This document shows, in pieces, positions 8,921 through 17,657 of a stretch of DNA of 64,000 nt. Made by a program: the position numbers and the translations under genes. Under the pieces are notes generated by a model that searched no databases, was not told the DNA's origin, and saw nothing but the letters and a program-made list of their open reading frames with translations. This DNA comes from Methanolapillus ohkumae (GTDB lineage: Archaea; Halobacteriota; Methanosarcinia; Methanosarcinales; Methanosarcinaceae), in NCBI RefSeq assembly GCF_032594355.1, contig NZ_CP131061.1, forward strand, positions 372,001 to 436,000, written 5' to 3'. Positions within the stretch are counted from its first letter, which is position 1, and each line of letters opens with the position of its first letter.

Positions 8921-9856
8921 ATGTTTTCATCTGTCATTTCGAATAGATCCGGCCGGTTTTATGAATTAGACGTGCTGCGTGGTTTTTCCGTTGTTTTGAT
9001 GATTCTTTATCATTTCTTTTACGATTTGGATTATTTCGGGATTTTTCCGCTGCCCACTTGGTTTTGGCCGCAGCAATTTCATGGCTTTCCAATTACGGAT
9101 TTATTTGTTCTCATCGCGGGAATTTCTCTCACGCTTTCGGTTGCGCATTCCGCATCTTCTTCTGCATCTTCTTCTGCATCTTCTTCTGCATCAGTATCTG
9201 CATCTTCTTCCGCATCTTCTTCTGCATCAGTATCTGCATCTGCATCAGCATCAGCATCCAATTTTGTTTCCCATACGGTTTCCAATTCCGCTTTCAATTC
9301 CAAAAAAATAATGCGCAAATTGGTTCGCCGTGGTCTTAAAATCTTTTCAGTCGGTCTTCTGATTACGGTGGTTACTTGGATTTATCCGCATGACGGATTT
9401 GTGGTTTTTGGGATTTTGCATATGATCGGCATTTCAACCATTCTATCTATTCCGTTTTTAATTTACCTGCGGCAATCCGAAAGCCGGTTCAAATTGATTG
9501 TTCCCCTCTTTTTCGGAATTGTTGCGCTTCTTCTCGGACAGGTGGTTCAAAAAATTCATGGTCCGATTTGGCTGGCGCCGCTGGGTATTCATCCGTATGA
9601 CTTTTATTCTTTGGATTACGAGCCGCTTTTTCCTTGGTTTGGCGCCATTCTCATCGGAATTGCTATCGGTGTTTGGGCTTATCCGCAGGGAAAAAGAAGA
9701 TTTTCTGTTCCAAAAAAAATGCCCCGGATTTTAATTCCATTGTCAGTGGCTGGACAGAATTCTCTTTTAATTTATCTGATTCATCAACCGCTCATTCTTT
9801 TTATTTTGTATTTGGTTGGAAGCGTGGATTTATGGGTTTTGATCGGTTTATTCTGA
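8921..9856 (+). CDS. DUF1624 / heparan-alpha-glucosaminide N-acetyltransferase-like membrane protein
   Basis: A 311-residue polytopic membrane protein. The N-terminus YELDVLRGFSVVLMILYHFF is typical of DUF1624 and HGSNAT-like acyltransferases, with R-G and the following H in the first helix. Further helices follow near DLFVLIAGISLTL, GLLITVVTWIYP, LIVPLFFGIVALLLG and the C-terminal SLLIYLIHQPLILFILYL. The prokaryotic substrate is unknown. Odd feature: a Ser-Ala repeat (SASSSASSSAS type, residues about 75-112, DNA 9143-9256) fills the loop after the second helix. The start ATG has GGAG 6 nt upstream in the string TTTTTTTGGAGTTGTTATG. No partner gene is evident. Confidence 0.8.
   Translation: MFSSVISNRSGRFYELDVLRGFSVVLMILYHFFYDLDYFGIFPLPTWFWPQQFHGFPITDLFVLIAGISLTLSVAHSASSSASSSASSSASVSASSSASSSASVSASASASASNFVSHTVSNSAFNSKKIMRKLVRRGLKIFSVGLLITVVTWIYPHDGFVVFGILHMIGISTILSIPFLIYLRQSESRFKLIVPLFFGIVALLLGQVVQKIHGPIWLAPLGIHPYDFYSLDYEPLFPWFGAILIGIAIGVWAYPQGKRRFSVPKKMPRILIPLSVAGQNSLLIYLIHQPLILFILYLVGSVDLWVLIGLF
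9143..9256 (+). repeat. Ser/Ala-coding 12-bp-type repeat in the DUF1624 gene
   Basis: Repeats of GCATCTTCTTCT and variants (GCATCAGTATCT, GCATCAGCATCA) encoding Ala-Ser-Ser-Ser or Ala-Ser-Val-Ser. The period is a multiple of three. All six frames are open here, giving several shadow ORFs. Confidence 0.9.
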
Positions 9857-10026
9857 TTTTGTATTTTCCGGATTTTGAAAAAAATTCCGGCAATTTTTAT
9901 GAGTGATAAGGTTTGTGATTTTGTGAAATTAAAAACGTTTAAAAGGAATCAGCGATTATCTTCTCCAACTCAAAATTTTCAAAATCAAAATCAGTTTCAA
10001 TTTCAAGAAGATGGGGAAAAATTCGA

Positions 10027-11193
10027 ATGTATTCCAAAGAACTGGCGAAAATGGGCGTGGTTTTATTTCGCCTGCAAAACGAATCCGGCGGCTTAAAGCC
10101 GCACCTTTTCGTCCGGTTCAAATCCAAATCCGGCGCGTTGGTGACATTTGCGGTGGACACGACTCGCCTGTCTTCTTCTTTGGAGCAGCCGGATGCTTAT
10201 TTGATTACACATGCGCATTCCGACCACTACGGAAAATCCGCCATGCTTTCCCCGCTTTCCTGGTGCTCCGCACAGACCGCCAAAGCGCTGGAAATTCGGT
10301 ATGAAAAAGAATATCGGGGAAACACATTTGTTTTGGGCGAATCCTTTTGTGTGTCGGATGTTTTGGTGCAGACGTTTCCGGTCTTTCACACGGCAGGCGC
10401 CACCGCCTTTTATTGGGAAAATGAACTTGGGGTCCGTATTTTGGTGACGGGCGATGTCAAAGACGCGAAATGCCTTCCGCCTTGCGATCTTCTCATTACG
10501 GAAGCGAGTTATGGCGACCCCGAAGATCTGGGTTGCTATTTCTCCGACGATATCGGCGGCTTAAAAGACGCGGTGATGTCCAATATCGGCAAAAACGATA
10601 TCGCTTTTGGGGCTTATGAATTCGGGAAAGCCCAAAAAGCGGTTTCCCTTCTTCGGGAAATCGGATACAACGGACCAATCGCGATGAATGAAAAAACCCT
10701 TCTTTTGACGGAACAATTTTTAGACGGTGCCGGAGAATTGGTTTTGTATTCCAAAAAAATGGAAATAACCTGTGGCATGGATCTGCATTCAGAATTTTCC
10801 CAAAACAGCGTTTCCATCGTCCCGCCACATATTTTGCCGGAACTCAAAGTCAGCACTCAGAAATATGTTTTGACTTGCCGGACCGACTATCCGTTCCAAA
10901 ATATCCGTCTCAGCGACCACTTGGATGTCAACGGACTGACCCGGATGGTTCAAGACTTGGACCCCAAAATTACGGTTGTTTACCATCCCAACGATAGCAT
11001 GCGGACGAAAAAATTTGCAGCGCATCTTCAAAAAAATGGATTTTCGGCTCTGTCTTTGCAAGATTTGAAAAATATTGTCGGAAATAAAAAACAAAGCCGG
11101 TCTGAAAACGCGAACGGAACCGAAAAAAGACAAAAAGTTGCGCAAGATGTTGTCCCGGAAAATAAATCGGAAGCAAAACGCCAAGCCGTTTGA
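10027..11193 (+). CDS. MBL-fold metallo-hydrolase (exonuclease-like)
   Basis: A 388-residue metallo-beta-lactamase-fold protein. The zinc motif THAHSDHYG is at residues 61-69, followed by VFHTAGATAFYW (His of motif 3), VTGDVKDA (Asp of motif 4) and a later YHPNDS. The middle part AFGAYEFGKAQKAVSLLREI resembles archaeal proteins described as mRNA 3'-end processing exonuclease-like. An RNA or DNA exonuclease role is family-based inference. The C-terminal 35 residues are charged (KKQSRSENANGTEKRQ) and probably disordered. The ATG at 10027 is chosen because it begins the conserved fold; the Shine-Dalgarno sequence is weak. It is apparently monocistronic. Confidence 0.8.
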   Translation: MYSKELAKMGVVLFRLQNESGGLKPHLFVRFKSKSGALVTFAVDTTRLSSSLEQPDAYLITHAHSDHYGKSAMLSPLSWCSAQTAKALEIRYEKEYRGNTFVLGESFCVSDVLVQTFPVFHTAGATAFYWENELGVRILVTGDVKDAKCLPPCDLLITEASYGDPEDLGCYFSDDIGGLKDAVMSNIGKNDIAFGAYEFGKAQKAVSLLREIGYNGPIAMNEKTLLLTEQFLDGAGELVLYSKKMEITCGMDLHSEFSQNSVSIVPPHILPELKVSTQKYVLTCRTDYPFQNIRLSDHLDVNGLTRMVQDLDPKITVVYHPNDSMRTKKFAAHLQKNGFSALSLQDLKNIVGNKKQSRSENANGTEKRQKVAQDVVPENKSEAKRQAV

Positions 11194-11225
11194 AAACATT
11201 TATAAATCTGTCTTTTATTCTATTC

Positions 11226-11320
11226 TCCCAAATCAGATACTAAATCAGATACTAAATCAGATACTAAATCAGATACTAAATCAGATACTAAATCAGATAC
11301 TAAATCAGATACCAAATCCC
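11226..11320 (+). repeat. 12-bp tandem repeat (AAATCAGATACT)
   Basis: About seven to eight copies of a 12-bp unit directly after the MBL-fold gene. The array is in the 3' spacer and does not encode a credible protein, although one frame reads NQILNQIL. The flanking spacer 11194-11456 holds nothing else recognisable. Confidence 0.93.
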
Positions 11321-11456
11321 TTTTATCTAAATCTCTTTATACTTCATTTGTAATCTATCATCAATCATTCAAATATCCATAAATTTACAAATTATTTGTG
11401 TTTTCATTTTTTAGTTTCATTTAAATTGCAATATCCAATTCGTTGATGGGAAAATT

Positions 11457-11876
11457 ATGTCTAAAAATGTCAAAAAAGAAGACTCCAAATCCGAAAAACC
11501 GGAACATGTGGATGCTGAGCCGGTTGCGCAAATGCCGGACGCATCTAAACCCGGAGCCAAACCGGAAAAAACGCCGGAAGAAAAAAAGCGCATGTATTAT
11601 GAAAATTTGACAAAGACGCTGGTTGCCACATTTTTTGGAATCGTTTGCGGTGTCATTTGCTACGTGGCTTTTGGGACGGCGGAAGAAGTGTTTTGGGCTT
11701 TCGTTTTGATTGTTGTTTTGGTCGTGACTTACTACCTTCAAAGACGTCTCATTTTCCCGCTTGTGAAACTGGACATGAAATCCATCACCGGAAAAGAATG
11801 GATCGGAATTCAATTTCTGGTTCTGCTTTATTGTTTGGTGACATGGACCATTCTTTTAAATGTTCAAATTCTTTGA
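11457..11876 (+). CDS. EMC6-like small membrane protein
   Basis: A 139-residue protein with a charged, disordered N-terminus (residues 1-45, rich in K, E and P), then three predicted transmembrane helices: LVATFFGIVCGVICYVAFG (about 53-71), FWAFVLIVVLVVTYYL (about 78-93) and WIGIQFLVLLYCLVTWTILL (about 115-135). The K-E-W-I-G-I-Q-F plus W-T-I-L-L-N ending is like archaeal proteins annotated as EMC6-like, relatives of a subunit of the eukaryotic ER membrane insertase. A role in membrane-protein insertion is inference from that family. A GAAA-loop hairpin terminator follows at 11881. Confidence 0.65.
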   Translation: MSKNVKKEDSKSEKPEHVDAEPVAQMPDASKPGAKPEKTPEEKKRMYYENLTKTLVATFFGIVCGVICYVAFGTAEEVFWAFVLIVVLVVTYYLQRRLIFPLVKLDMKSITGKEWIGIQFLVLLYCLVTWTILLNVQIL

Positions 11877-11880
11877 GGAA

Positions 11881-11908
11881 TGCCGGCGAAAGCCGACATC
11901 TTTTTTAT
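11881..11908 (+). terminator. Hairpin and T-tract terminator after the EMC6-like gene
   Basis: TGCCGGC-GAAA-GCCGACA stem-loop with one mismatch, followed by TCTTTTTTATTTT. Confidence 0.7.
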
Positions 11909-11967
11909 TTTATTCAAGAATGGCGGCTGTCATGTATAATCTTTTTATGTTTCGGACAAATGTCCTT

Positions 11968-12055
11968 TTCAACTTTCAACGTTTAATTTTCAACAATTCA
12001 ACTTTCAACGTTTAATTTTCAACAATTCAACTTTTCAATGATTTAATTTTCAATC
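11968..12055 (+). repeat. 29-bp tandem repeat upstream of abce1
   Basis: Unit beginning TTCAACTTTCAACGTTTAAT and ending TTTCAACAA, at 11968-11996 and 11997-12025, with a diverged third copy to about 12055. It lies in the presumed promoter and leader region of the next gene. Confidence 0.85.
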
Positions 12056-12108
12056 ATTTTTCAGTTTAATAAAATATAATTCAGATTTGCTTTTTTTGGG
12101 AAACGATT

Positions 12109-13878
12109 ATGAGAATAGCAATTTTAAATAAAGATAAATGCCAGCCGCGCCAATGCAGTCAGGAATGCTACAAATATTGTCCGCGGGTCCGAACCGGGGA
12201 CGAGACGATTCTTTTTGGGGAAGATCAAAAAGCCATTATTTCGGAGGCGCTTTGTTCCGGCTGCGGCATCTGTGTCAAAAAATGCCAGTTCGGCGCGATT
12301 ATGATTATCGGTCTTCCGGAATCTTTGGAACATCCGACACACCGGTACGGACAAAACGGTTTTACGCTTTTTGGCCTTCCGGTTCCGCAAAAAGGAAAAG
12401 TGACCGGTATTTTGGGTCCGAACGGGATTGGAAAATCGACGTCGGTACAAATTCTGTCCGGAACGCTCATTCCCAACTTCGGAGAGAAAAAAGGGGACTG
12501 GGACTCGGTTTTAAAGCATTATGCCGGAACGGCGCTTTACGATTATTTCAAAGTGGCGGCATCAGGGAACTTGAAAGTTTCTCAAAAACCGCAATATGTT
12601 GACTTGATCCCGAAGGCTTTTAAAGGAAAAGCGGTCGACCTCTTGGAAAAAGCCAACACAAGCGGCAATCTGGACAAATTGGTGGAACGCTTGGACATGA
12701 AAGATATTTTGGACCGCGACATCAAAGCGCTCAGTGGCGGCGAACTTCAAAAAGTCGCGATTGCGGCGTGCGCGGCCAAAGAAGCCGACTTCTATTTCTT
12801 TGACGAAATCAGTCCATATTTGGACATTTACCAACGCATCAATGCAGCCCGCTTGATTCAGGAAATGGCGAAAGAAATGGGAAAAGCGGTCTTGGTCGTC
12901 GAACACGATTTGGCGATTTTGGATATGCTTGCCGACACCGTGCATGTCGCTTACGGTCAAGCCGGCGGCTATGGTGTCATGACACTTCCAAAAACCGTTC
13001 GGGTTGGCATTAACCAATACATTAAGGGGTATTTGCCGGAAGAAAATATGCGGATTCGAGATGAAGCCATCCGGTTTGAAACGCATCCGCCGGTCGAGGG
13101 TCCGGATATCAAAACGATTTTGTCGTATGATTCGTTTTCCAAGGCTTTTGAGAATGTTTTCTCTTTGGAAGCCAAAGGCGGAAGTATTAAGGAAGGTGAA
13201 GTTCTTGGAATTGTGGGTCCAAACGGTACGGGAAAATCGACGTTTGTCAAAATTTTGGCCGGTGAAATTGAGCCGGATGCCGGCGAAGTCGGGATTGATG
13301 TGAAAATTTCGTACAAGCCGCAATATATCAAAGCGGATATGCCGGTTCGGGTGCGTGATTTTTTAATGGGAATCGCCGGAAATTTCGGGTCCAGTTTCTA
13401 TGAGGTTGAAATTGCCCGTCCGCTTCAGTTGGCACCGCTTTATGACAGCCTTCTTACGGATTTGAGCGGCGGCGAACTTCAGCGTGTCGCGATTGCCGCC
13501 TGTTTGAGCCGCAACGCCGACTTTTACATTTTAGATGAGCCAAGTGCGCATTTAGATGTGGAGCAGCGGGCAATTGTCACCCGTGTCATCAGCCGGTTTG
13601 CAGAAAGCAACAGCAAGACGGCTATGGTGGTGGACCATGACATTTACATGATTGACATGATCAGCCAGCGGTTAATTGTTTTTGAGGGGGAGCCGTCCAA
13701 AAAGGGTTTTGCCAATGCGCCGACGACAATGAAAAAAGGAATGAACAAATTCCTGTCGAATTTGAACATCACTTTCCGGCGTGATGAGGAAACAAAGCGG
13801 CCGCGTGTGAATAATTATGATTCCCGGCTGGACCGTGAGCAAAAGGAAAAAGGAGAATATTATTACGCCGAAACTTAA
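12109..13878 (+). CDS. abce1: Ribosome recycling ATPase ABCE1 (Rli1)
   Basis: ABCE1 splits post-termination ribosomes with aRF1/aRF3-type factors and is universal in archaea. The N-terminal iron-sulfur domain has eight cysteines in two clusters (C11, C16, C20, C24, and C49, C52, C55, C59). Two ABC domains follow: Walker A GPNGIGKST (103-111) with signature LSGGELQKV, then Walker A GPNGTGKST with signature LSGGELQRV and Walker B ILDEPSAHLD. The first Walker B reads YFFDEISPYLD, as is usual for ABCE1 (Ile-Ser rather than Pro-Ser). The length of 589 residues is normal. A short hairpin plus T-rich tract overlaps the stop codon. Confidence 0.97.
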   Translation: MRIAILNKDKCQPRQCSQECYKYCPRVRTGDETILFGEDQKAIISEALCSGCGICVKKCQFGAIMIIGLPESLEHPTHRYGQNGFTLFGLPVPQKGKVTGILGPNGIGKSTSVQILSGTLIPNFGEKKGDWDSVLKHYAGTALYDYFKVAASGNLKVSQKPQYVDLIPKAFKGKAVDLLEKANTSGNLDKLVERLDMKDILDRDIKALSGGELQKVAIAACAAKEADFYFFDEISPYLDIYQRINAARLIQEMAKEMGKAVLVVEHDLAILDMLADTVHVAYGQAGGYGVMTLPKTVRVGINQYIKGYLPEENMRIRDEAIRFETHPPVEGPDIKTILSYDSFSKAFENVFSLEAKGGSIKEGEVLGIVGPNGTGKSTFVKILAGEIEPDAGEVGIDVKISYKPQYIKADMPVRVRDFLMGIAGNFGSSFYEVEIARPLQLAPLYDSLLTDLSGGELQRVAIAACLSRNADFYILDEPSAHLDVEQRAIVTRVISRFAESNSKTAMVVDHDIYMIDMISQRLIVFEGEPSKKGFANAPTTMKKGMNKFLSNLNITFRRDEETKRPRVNNYDSRLDREQKEKGEYYYAET

Positions 13879-13898
13879 ATTTCGGCTTCTTTTCTTCA
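13867..13898 (+). terminator. Hairpin terminator overlapping the abce1 stop
   Basis: GCCGAAA (13867-13873) pairs with TTTCGGC (13880-13886), followed by TTCTTTTCTT. The stem overlaps the last codons and stop. Confidence 0.55.
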
Positions 13899-14113
13899 TC
13901 TTTTTCATTTTTCATCTTTTTCGTTTTTCGTTTTTTATTTTTTCATTTCTTTTTGCGTGGGTCGTGCGCGCGCGTTATAGCTGCTGATTTTAATGGATAG
14001 AATCAAAAGCCGCGGGTTGCTTTTTGTATTTTATTTGTATTCATTCACCTCAGTTTTTATTTTGTTTTGGTCATTTCATTTCTCATTTTCTTTTTCTATC
14101 CTCACAAACCATC

Positions 14114-14165
14114 CCGAAAATTCGGACGCGTATCCGCATCCGAATTTCTCGGAATTGTTATTATG
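14114..14165 (+). repeat. Hairpin module copy 1 (degenerate)
   Basis: Left arm CCGAAAATTCGGACGCG, loop TAT, right arm CCGCATCCGAATTTCTCGG with mismatches, then GGAATTGTTATT and ATG at 14163. The ATG is followed after three codons by TAG, where the copy at 30.4 kb has TAT. It is related to the modules at 30.4 and 61.1 kb. Confidence 0.75.
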
Positions 14166-14235
14166 GATAGATAGGTTGGTAGAAAATACAGTCGCAGACC
14201 GTAAAATTAGAACAGAATGCATCCATTTTAAAACA

Positions 14236-14289
14236 GTGAACAGTTGCAGCAATGCTAAAACTGTAAACAGTTTCAGCAATGCTAAAAAC
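14236..14289 (+). repeat. 27-bp repeats downstream of hairpin module 1
   Basis: Two units, GTGAACAGTTGCAGCAATGC plus TAAAACT and GTAAACAGTTTCAGCAATGC plus TAAAAAC. They share the core ACAG-TTGCAGCAATGC with the long arrays at 30.5 and 61.2 kb. Confidence 0.75.
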
Positions 14290-14471
14290 GGTTTTGTTGT
14301 TTTGTTGTTTTGAAATCCGCCGCCGCACGCGTTATCGCAGCAATTTTTTTAAAAAATTCAACAAAAACGGGGAACGGTTTTTGTTTATTTTGTTTATTTT
14401 TTAGTCTTGTCTCAATTTTTGTTTTTCCGGTTTTTCAATCCCAAATTATATTTAAGTTGAAATTCATCTGA

Positions 14472-16031
14472 ATGAGCATGCCTGATGTTTTAATCAAAAA
14501 TGTTCGCCTTCTTTTGGATCACGTTTTAACGCCGGCCGAAATCTTAATCGAGGACGGCAGAGTTATCGGAATTTCCAAGGAATTTCGGGTCTCCAACTTA
14601 AATGAAACAATCGACGGTAAAAATGCGATTGCGATCCCGGCCGGAATTGACGCGCACGTTCATTTCCGGGATCCGGGGATGACTTACAAAGAAAGCTGGT
14701 ATACGGGATCATGCTCGGCAGCGGCCGGCGGGATTGCCACGGTTTTGGAGCACCCGAATACTTTGCCCCCCGTCATTGATAAATCCGGATTTAATGAAAA
14801 ACTTAAACAGGCACGGAAAAAATCCGTTATTGATTTTGGAATCAACGGCGGTGTCACAAATAATCTGGAAAAACTTTCGGAACTTTGGGACTTGGGCGCG
14901 GCTTGCTTTGGCGAAATTTTCATGGCGGAATCGACCGGCGGTTTAAATATTGATGAAAAAACGCTTGGAAGCGCACTTTCTAAAATTGGAAAACTCGGAG
15001 CGGTGGCGGCCATTCATGCCGAAGATGATGCGTTGCGGCTTTTAAACGAAGCTCTGCTTCTTCATGATCAATCCGATGACGTTCATTCCCGAATCCGTCC
15101 AAATGAATGCGAAGAAATCGCTGTCCGAAAATGTCTTGCCATTAACGCGTCAGGGGCGGTTCCGGCAAATCTTCATTTCTGTCACATCAGTACCCCGGAA
15201 GCTGTTTCTTTAATTGAAGCAGAGCGGACAAAATTAAAACTTCAAAATCCGTTTAAAAATGAAAGCGAAAAAACCGGAAATGCCGAAAAAATTGGAAATA
15301 CCGAAAACGAAAAAAATAAAAAAGGCAGTTCTTCCAAAAATGAATCGGTTTCAACTTCGTCTCAGGTTTCTCTTCCGACTCTTCGACGGATAACATGTGA
15401 AGTAACGCCGCATCATCTTTTTTTATCGACGAAGGATTGCGGCCGGCTTAAGACCTTTGGAAAAATGAATCCACCGCTACGGGATTCCAAGAGCGCTTCT
15501 TTGATGATGAACGCTTTAAATTCCGGTATGATTAATGCGGTCGCATCCGACCACGCGCCGCACCGAAGTTATGAAAAAGAAACAGCGATGAAAGCGGCGC
15601 CTTCCGGAGTTCCCGGCGTTGAAACACTCATGCCGCTTTTGCTTGCGGCGGTCCGGAAAAACATGCTTTCCTTGGAACGCATGGTTGAAGTGACCAGCCG
15701 GAATCCGGCCCGTATTTTTGATTTGGAACGGGTGGGAAAAGGATTTTTAAAGTCCGGGTTTGATGCGGATATTTTATTGTTCCATCCCAAAGAAATAACA
15801 ACGATCAAAGCGAAAAACTTGCACTCCCGGTGTGAATGGACACCTTATGAAGGAATGGATGGCATTTTCCCGGTGATGACATTGTCACGCGGAGATGTGG
15901 TGTGGGACGGGCAGCAAATCATTGTGAAAAAAGGGCATGGAAAATTCCTGGCGGGCGCCGGAAAAAAAGAAGACGGGTCGGATTTGGAAGATTGGGGTGA
16001 TGCGGAAGAAGATGAGGAAGAAGAGGAATGA
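14472..16031 (+). CDS. pyrC: Dihydroorotase
   Basis: A zinc amidohydrolase that cyclises carbamoyl-aspartate to dihydroorotate in pyrimidine synthesis. Visible motifs are DAHVHFRDPGMTYKE (metal ligands HxH, near 60), IHAEDD, the LHFCHIST His pair region, CEVTPHHLFL and VASDHAPHRSYEK. At 519 residues it is longer than the usual 420-450. The excess is a low-complexity Asn/Glu/Lys/Ser insert (about residues 258-300) before the CEVTPHH strand and an acidic tail of Asp/Glu at the end. The start is the ATG at 14472, without a clear Shine-Dalgarno sequence. It converges on the KH-protein gene with 4 bp between the stops. Confidence 0.95.
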   Translation: MSMPDVLIKNVRLLLDHVLTPAEILIEDGRVIGISKEFRVSNLNETIDGKNAIAIPAGIDAHVHFRDPGMTYKESWYTGSCSAAAGGIATVLEHPNTLPPVIDKSGFNEKLKQARKKSVIDFGINGGVTNNLEKLSELWDLGAACFGEIFMAESTGGLNIDEKTLGSALSKIGKLGAVAAIHAEDDALRLLNEALLLHDQSDDVHSRIRPNECEEIAVRKCLAINASGAVPANLHFCHISTPEAVSLIEAERTKLKLQNPFKNESEKTGNAEKIGNTENEKNKKGSSSKNESVSTSSQVSLPTLRRITCEVTPHHLFLSTKDCGRLKTFGKMNPPLRDSKSASLMMNALNSGMINAVASDHAPHRSYEKETAMKAAPSGVPGVETLMPLLLAAVRKNMLSLERMVEVTSRNPARIFDLERVGKGFLKSGFDADILLFHPKEITTIKAKNLHSRCEWTPYEGMDGIFPVMTLSRGDVVWDGQQIIVKKGHGKFLAGAGKKEDGSDLEDWGDAEEDEEEEE

Positions 16032-16035
16032 TTTT

Positions 16036-16617
16036 TTAAAAATCCTCTTCATCTTGTTCCAAGTCGGGATCAATATATTCAATGGAATCCATTTGGGCCC
16101 GGATTAAATCATCATGCTTCTTTTCAAGGAAACTGTAAACTGTTCCATGATTCACGCCATTGACAAGCATGTCGATGGCCGTTCGAATAATTGTCGTTTG
16201 TTCTGGAAACCCGATAACGCTGACGGTTTTTCCGTAAACCGAGATTTTGACATTGATCAATCTTTCTGCAATTTCCCGGGTTTTTCCTTCCCGCCCGATG
16301 ATTCGTCCTTTGAGCCGTTCCATTTCTTTTGGCGTGTTGGCCGCTTCTGATAAATCAATGACATCCAGCATTAAAAAATCTTCATTAAATAATTCCAGTG
16401 CTTTTTCGGGAGAAAATCCGCGGGCAATCGCCTTGATGACTTCGATGGCACGCATGGATAAAACGGCATCCTCTTCTGATTTTATTTCCACGCGCCCGTC
16501 TTCTCCGTCGATTTCAAGAGTGACTTTTGCAGCGGTTTCAATTTGTTTTTTTGTCACGCCGCCGGGGCCGATAATCACAGCCACCCGGTCTTTCGGAACT
16601 TTGATAAATTGTGTCAT
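16036..16617 (-). CDS. KH-domain RNA-binding protein (archaeal Krr1/Dim2-like)
   Basis: A 193-residue protein with two KH domains. The first has IIGPGGVTKKQIE and the second has IIGREGKTREIAERL, the GxxG loops that grip single-stranded RNA. Archaeal members are related to eukaryotic Dim2/Pno1 and Krr1, which act in small-subunit rRNA maturation; the same role is inferred. I start at the ATG at 16617 (MTQFIKVPKD), which has GGAAG 5 nt upstream on the minus strand; a longer frame from 16674 adds 19 non-conserved residues. It lies downstream of rio1 and aif1A, the classic archaeal order, which supports a ribosome-biogenesis operon. The C-terminus is acidic. Confidence 0.92.
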   Translation of the reverse strand: MTQFIKVPKDRVAVIIGPGGVTKKQIETAAKVTLEIDGEDGRVEIKSEEDAVLSMRAIEVIKAIARGFSPEKALELFNEDFLMLDVIDLSEAANTPKEMERLKGRIIGREGKTREIAERLINVKISVYGKTVSVIGFPEQTTIIRTAIDMLVNGVNHGTVYSFLEKKHDDLIRAQMDSIEYIDPDLEQDEEDF

Positions 16618-16727
16618 TTTTTCTTCCTTTGAGTTTTGTATTCCAAATATTTTTGATAATTTCTGATTCATCATTCCAGGTAAATCATTTTAGGTAATTA
16701 TTTTTGAAATTATTTTTGATAATTATT

Positions 16728-17657
16728 TTAGGTCATTTCTGTAAATTCTTCTTGGTTTTCGTTTTTGAGTTCTTTTTCAAATAACTCATCCGATTCATTT
16801 TTTTGTTTTATTTTTTCCAGAATGGTTTTTGAATCCTCGGAAATTCCGTATTTTTTAAAGAACCGACGAATGTTTTCAATGTCTCTGGATAAAAATTCGC
16901 GCGCATTGGGATGGTCCAGTGTAACGGCTTGTCCGACATCAATGATGATTGGTTCCGGTATCAAGCCGGTGGTATTTTTTTCATCTTTGGCGGAAAACTT
17001 TTCGTTTTCACTTTTGTTTTCTTCCGTTTCATCCTGATGAGGGTCGATGAGAATATTGTATTCACTCAAATCGGCATGTACTAAATGAGCCCGGACATAA
17101 AGCCGCCGCATGTATTCGATAATTTGCCGGTAAACGGGCAAGGCTTCATTGTCGTCCAGCGCAAAATCCTTTAAAATCGGAAGTGGGTTTCCGTCTTTTC
17201 CCAAAAATTCCATCACAAGCACGTTTCGGTCGTTGACAATCGGCCGCGGAACCCGGATCCCAGCCTTTTTTGCCCGAATCAGGTTTTGGGATTCTTTTTT
17301 CGTCCACGCAAAAACAATATCCTTTCGGCTGTGCCGGATATTTGTAAACCGCGGGTCTTTGAGAATGTATGGGTCCATAGATTTGAATGTGCCTGACGCC
17401 AGCCGGTATATTTTTACGGCAACTTCGCCTTCGTTACCTTTTGCATAAAATACGTTGGCTTCTTTTCCGGTACTGATTGAGCCGCCCATTTCCGTGATGT
17501 AGCCTTTGTTCGATAAGGTGTAGAGTAATTTCAAAGTGGGGACATCAAAGACGTTTTCTTCGACTTTCAGAAAGGATGAATCTTTCTTAAAAGTCCGGTT
17601 TTTGTCTCTTTTGTCTTCGATTTTTTTCATCTGCTTATCGATTCTTTTTTGACTCAT
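16728..17657 (-). CDS. rio1: RIO-type serine protein kinase Rio1
   Basis: An atypical protein kinase involved in late small-subunit maturation. Motifs: the glycine-poor loop SISTGKEANVFYA (residues 60-72), catalytic Lys in VAVKIYR (K82), HADLSEYNIL (D196, N201) and metal-binding IIDVGQAV (D240), followed by the Rio1-typical HPNAREFLSRDIENI. A charged insert (about residues 210-230, Glu/Asn/Lys-rich) sits between the catalytic loop and the DFG-equivalent, and is not part of the core fold. The ATG at 17657 starts MSQKRIDKQM. About 110 bp separate it from the KH-protein gene and about 400 bp from aif1A upstream. Confidence 0.95.
   Translation of the reverse strand: MSQKRIDKQMKKIEDKRDKNRTFKKDSSFLKVEENVFDVPTLKLLYTLSNKGYITEMGGSISTGKEANVFYAKGNEGEVAVKIYRLASGTFKSMDPYILKDPRFTNIRHSRKDIVFAWTKKESQNLIRAKKAGIRVPRPIVNDRNVLVMEFLGKDGNPLPILKDFALDDNEALPVYRQIIEYMRRLYVRAHLVHADLSEYNILIDPHQDETEENKSENEKFSAKDEKNTTGLIPEPIIIDVGQAVTLDHPNAREFLSRDIENIRRFFKKYGISEDSKTILEKIKQKNESDELFEKELKNENQEEFTEMT

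Larger units (their letters stand above)
13879..14471. other. Intergenic region with hairpin module (593 bp)
   Basis: No credible gene. It holds two copies of a CGCGTTAT-nGC motif (13966-13991 and 14323-14350, same orientation), a decayed copy of the hairpin module (14114-14165) and two 27-bp repeats (14236-14289). The frame at 13993-14313 runs straight through these repeats and is not believed. Confidence 0.6.
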
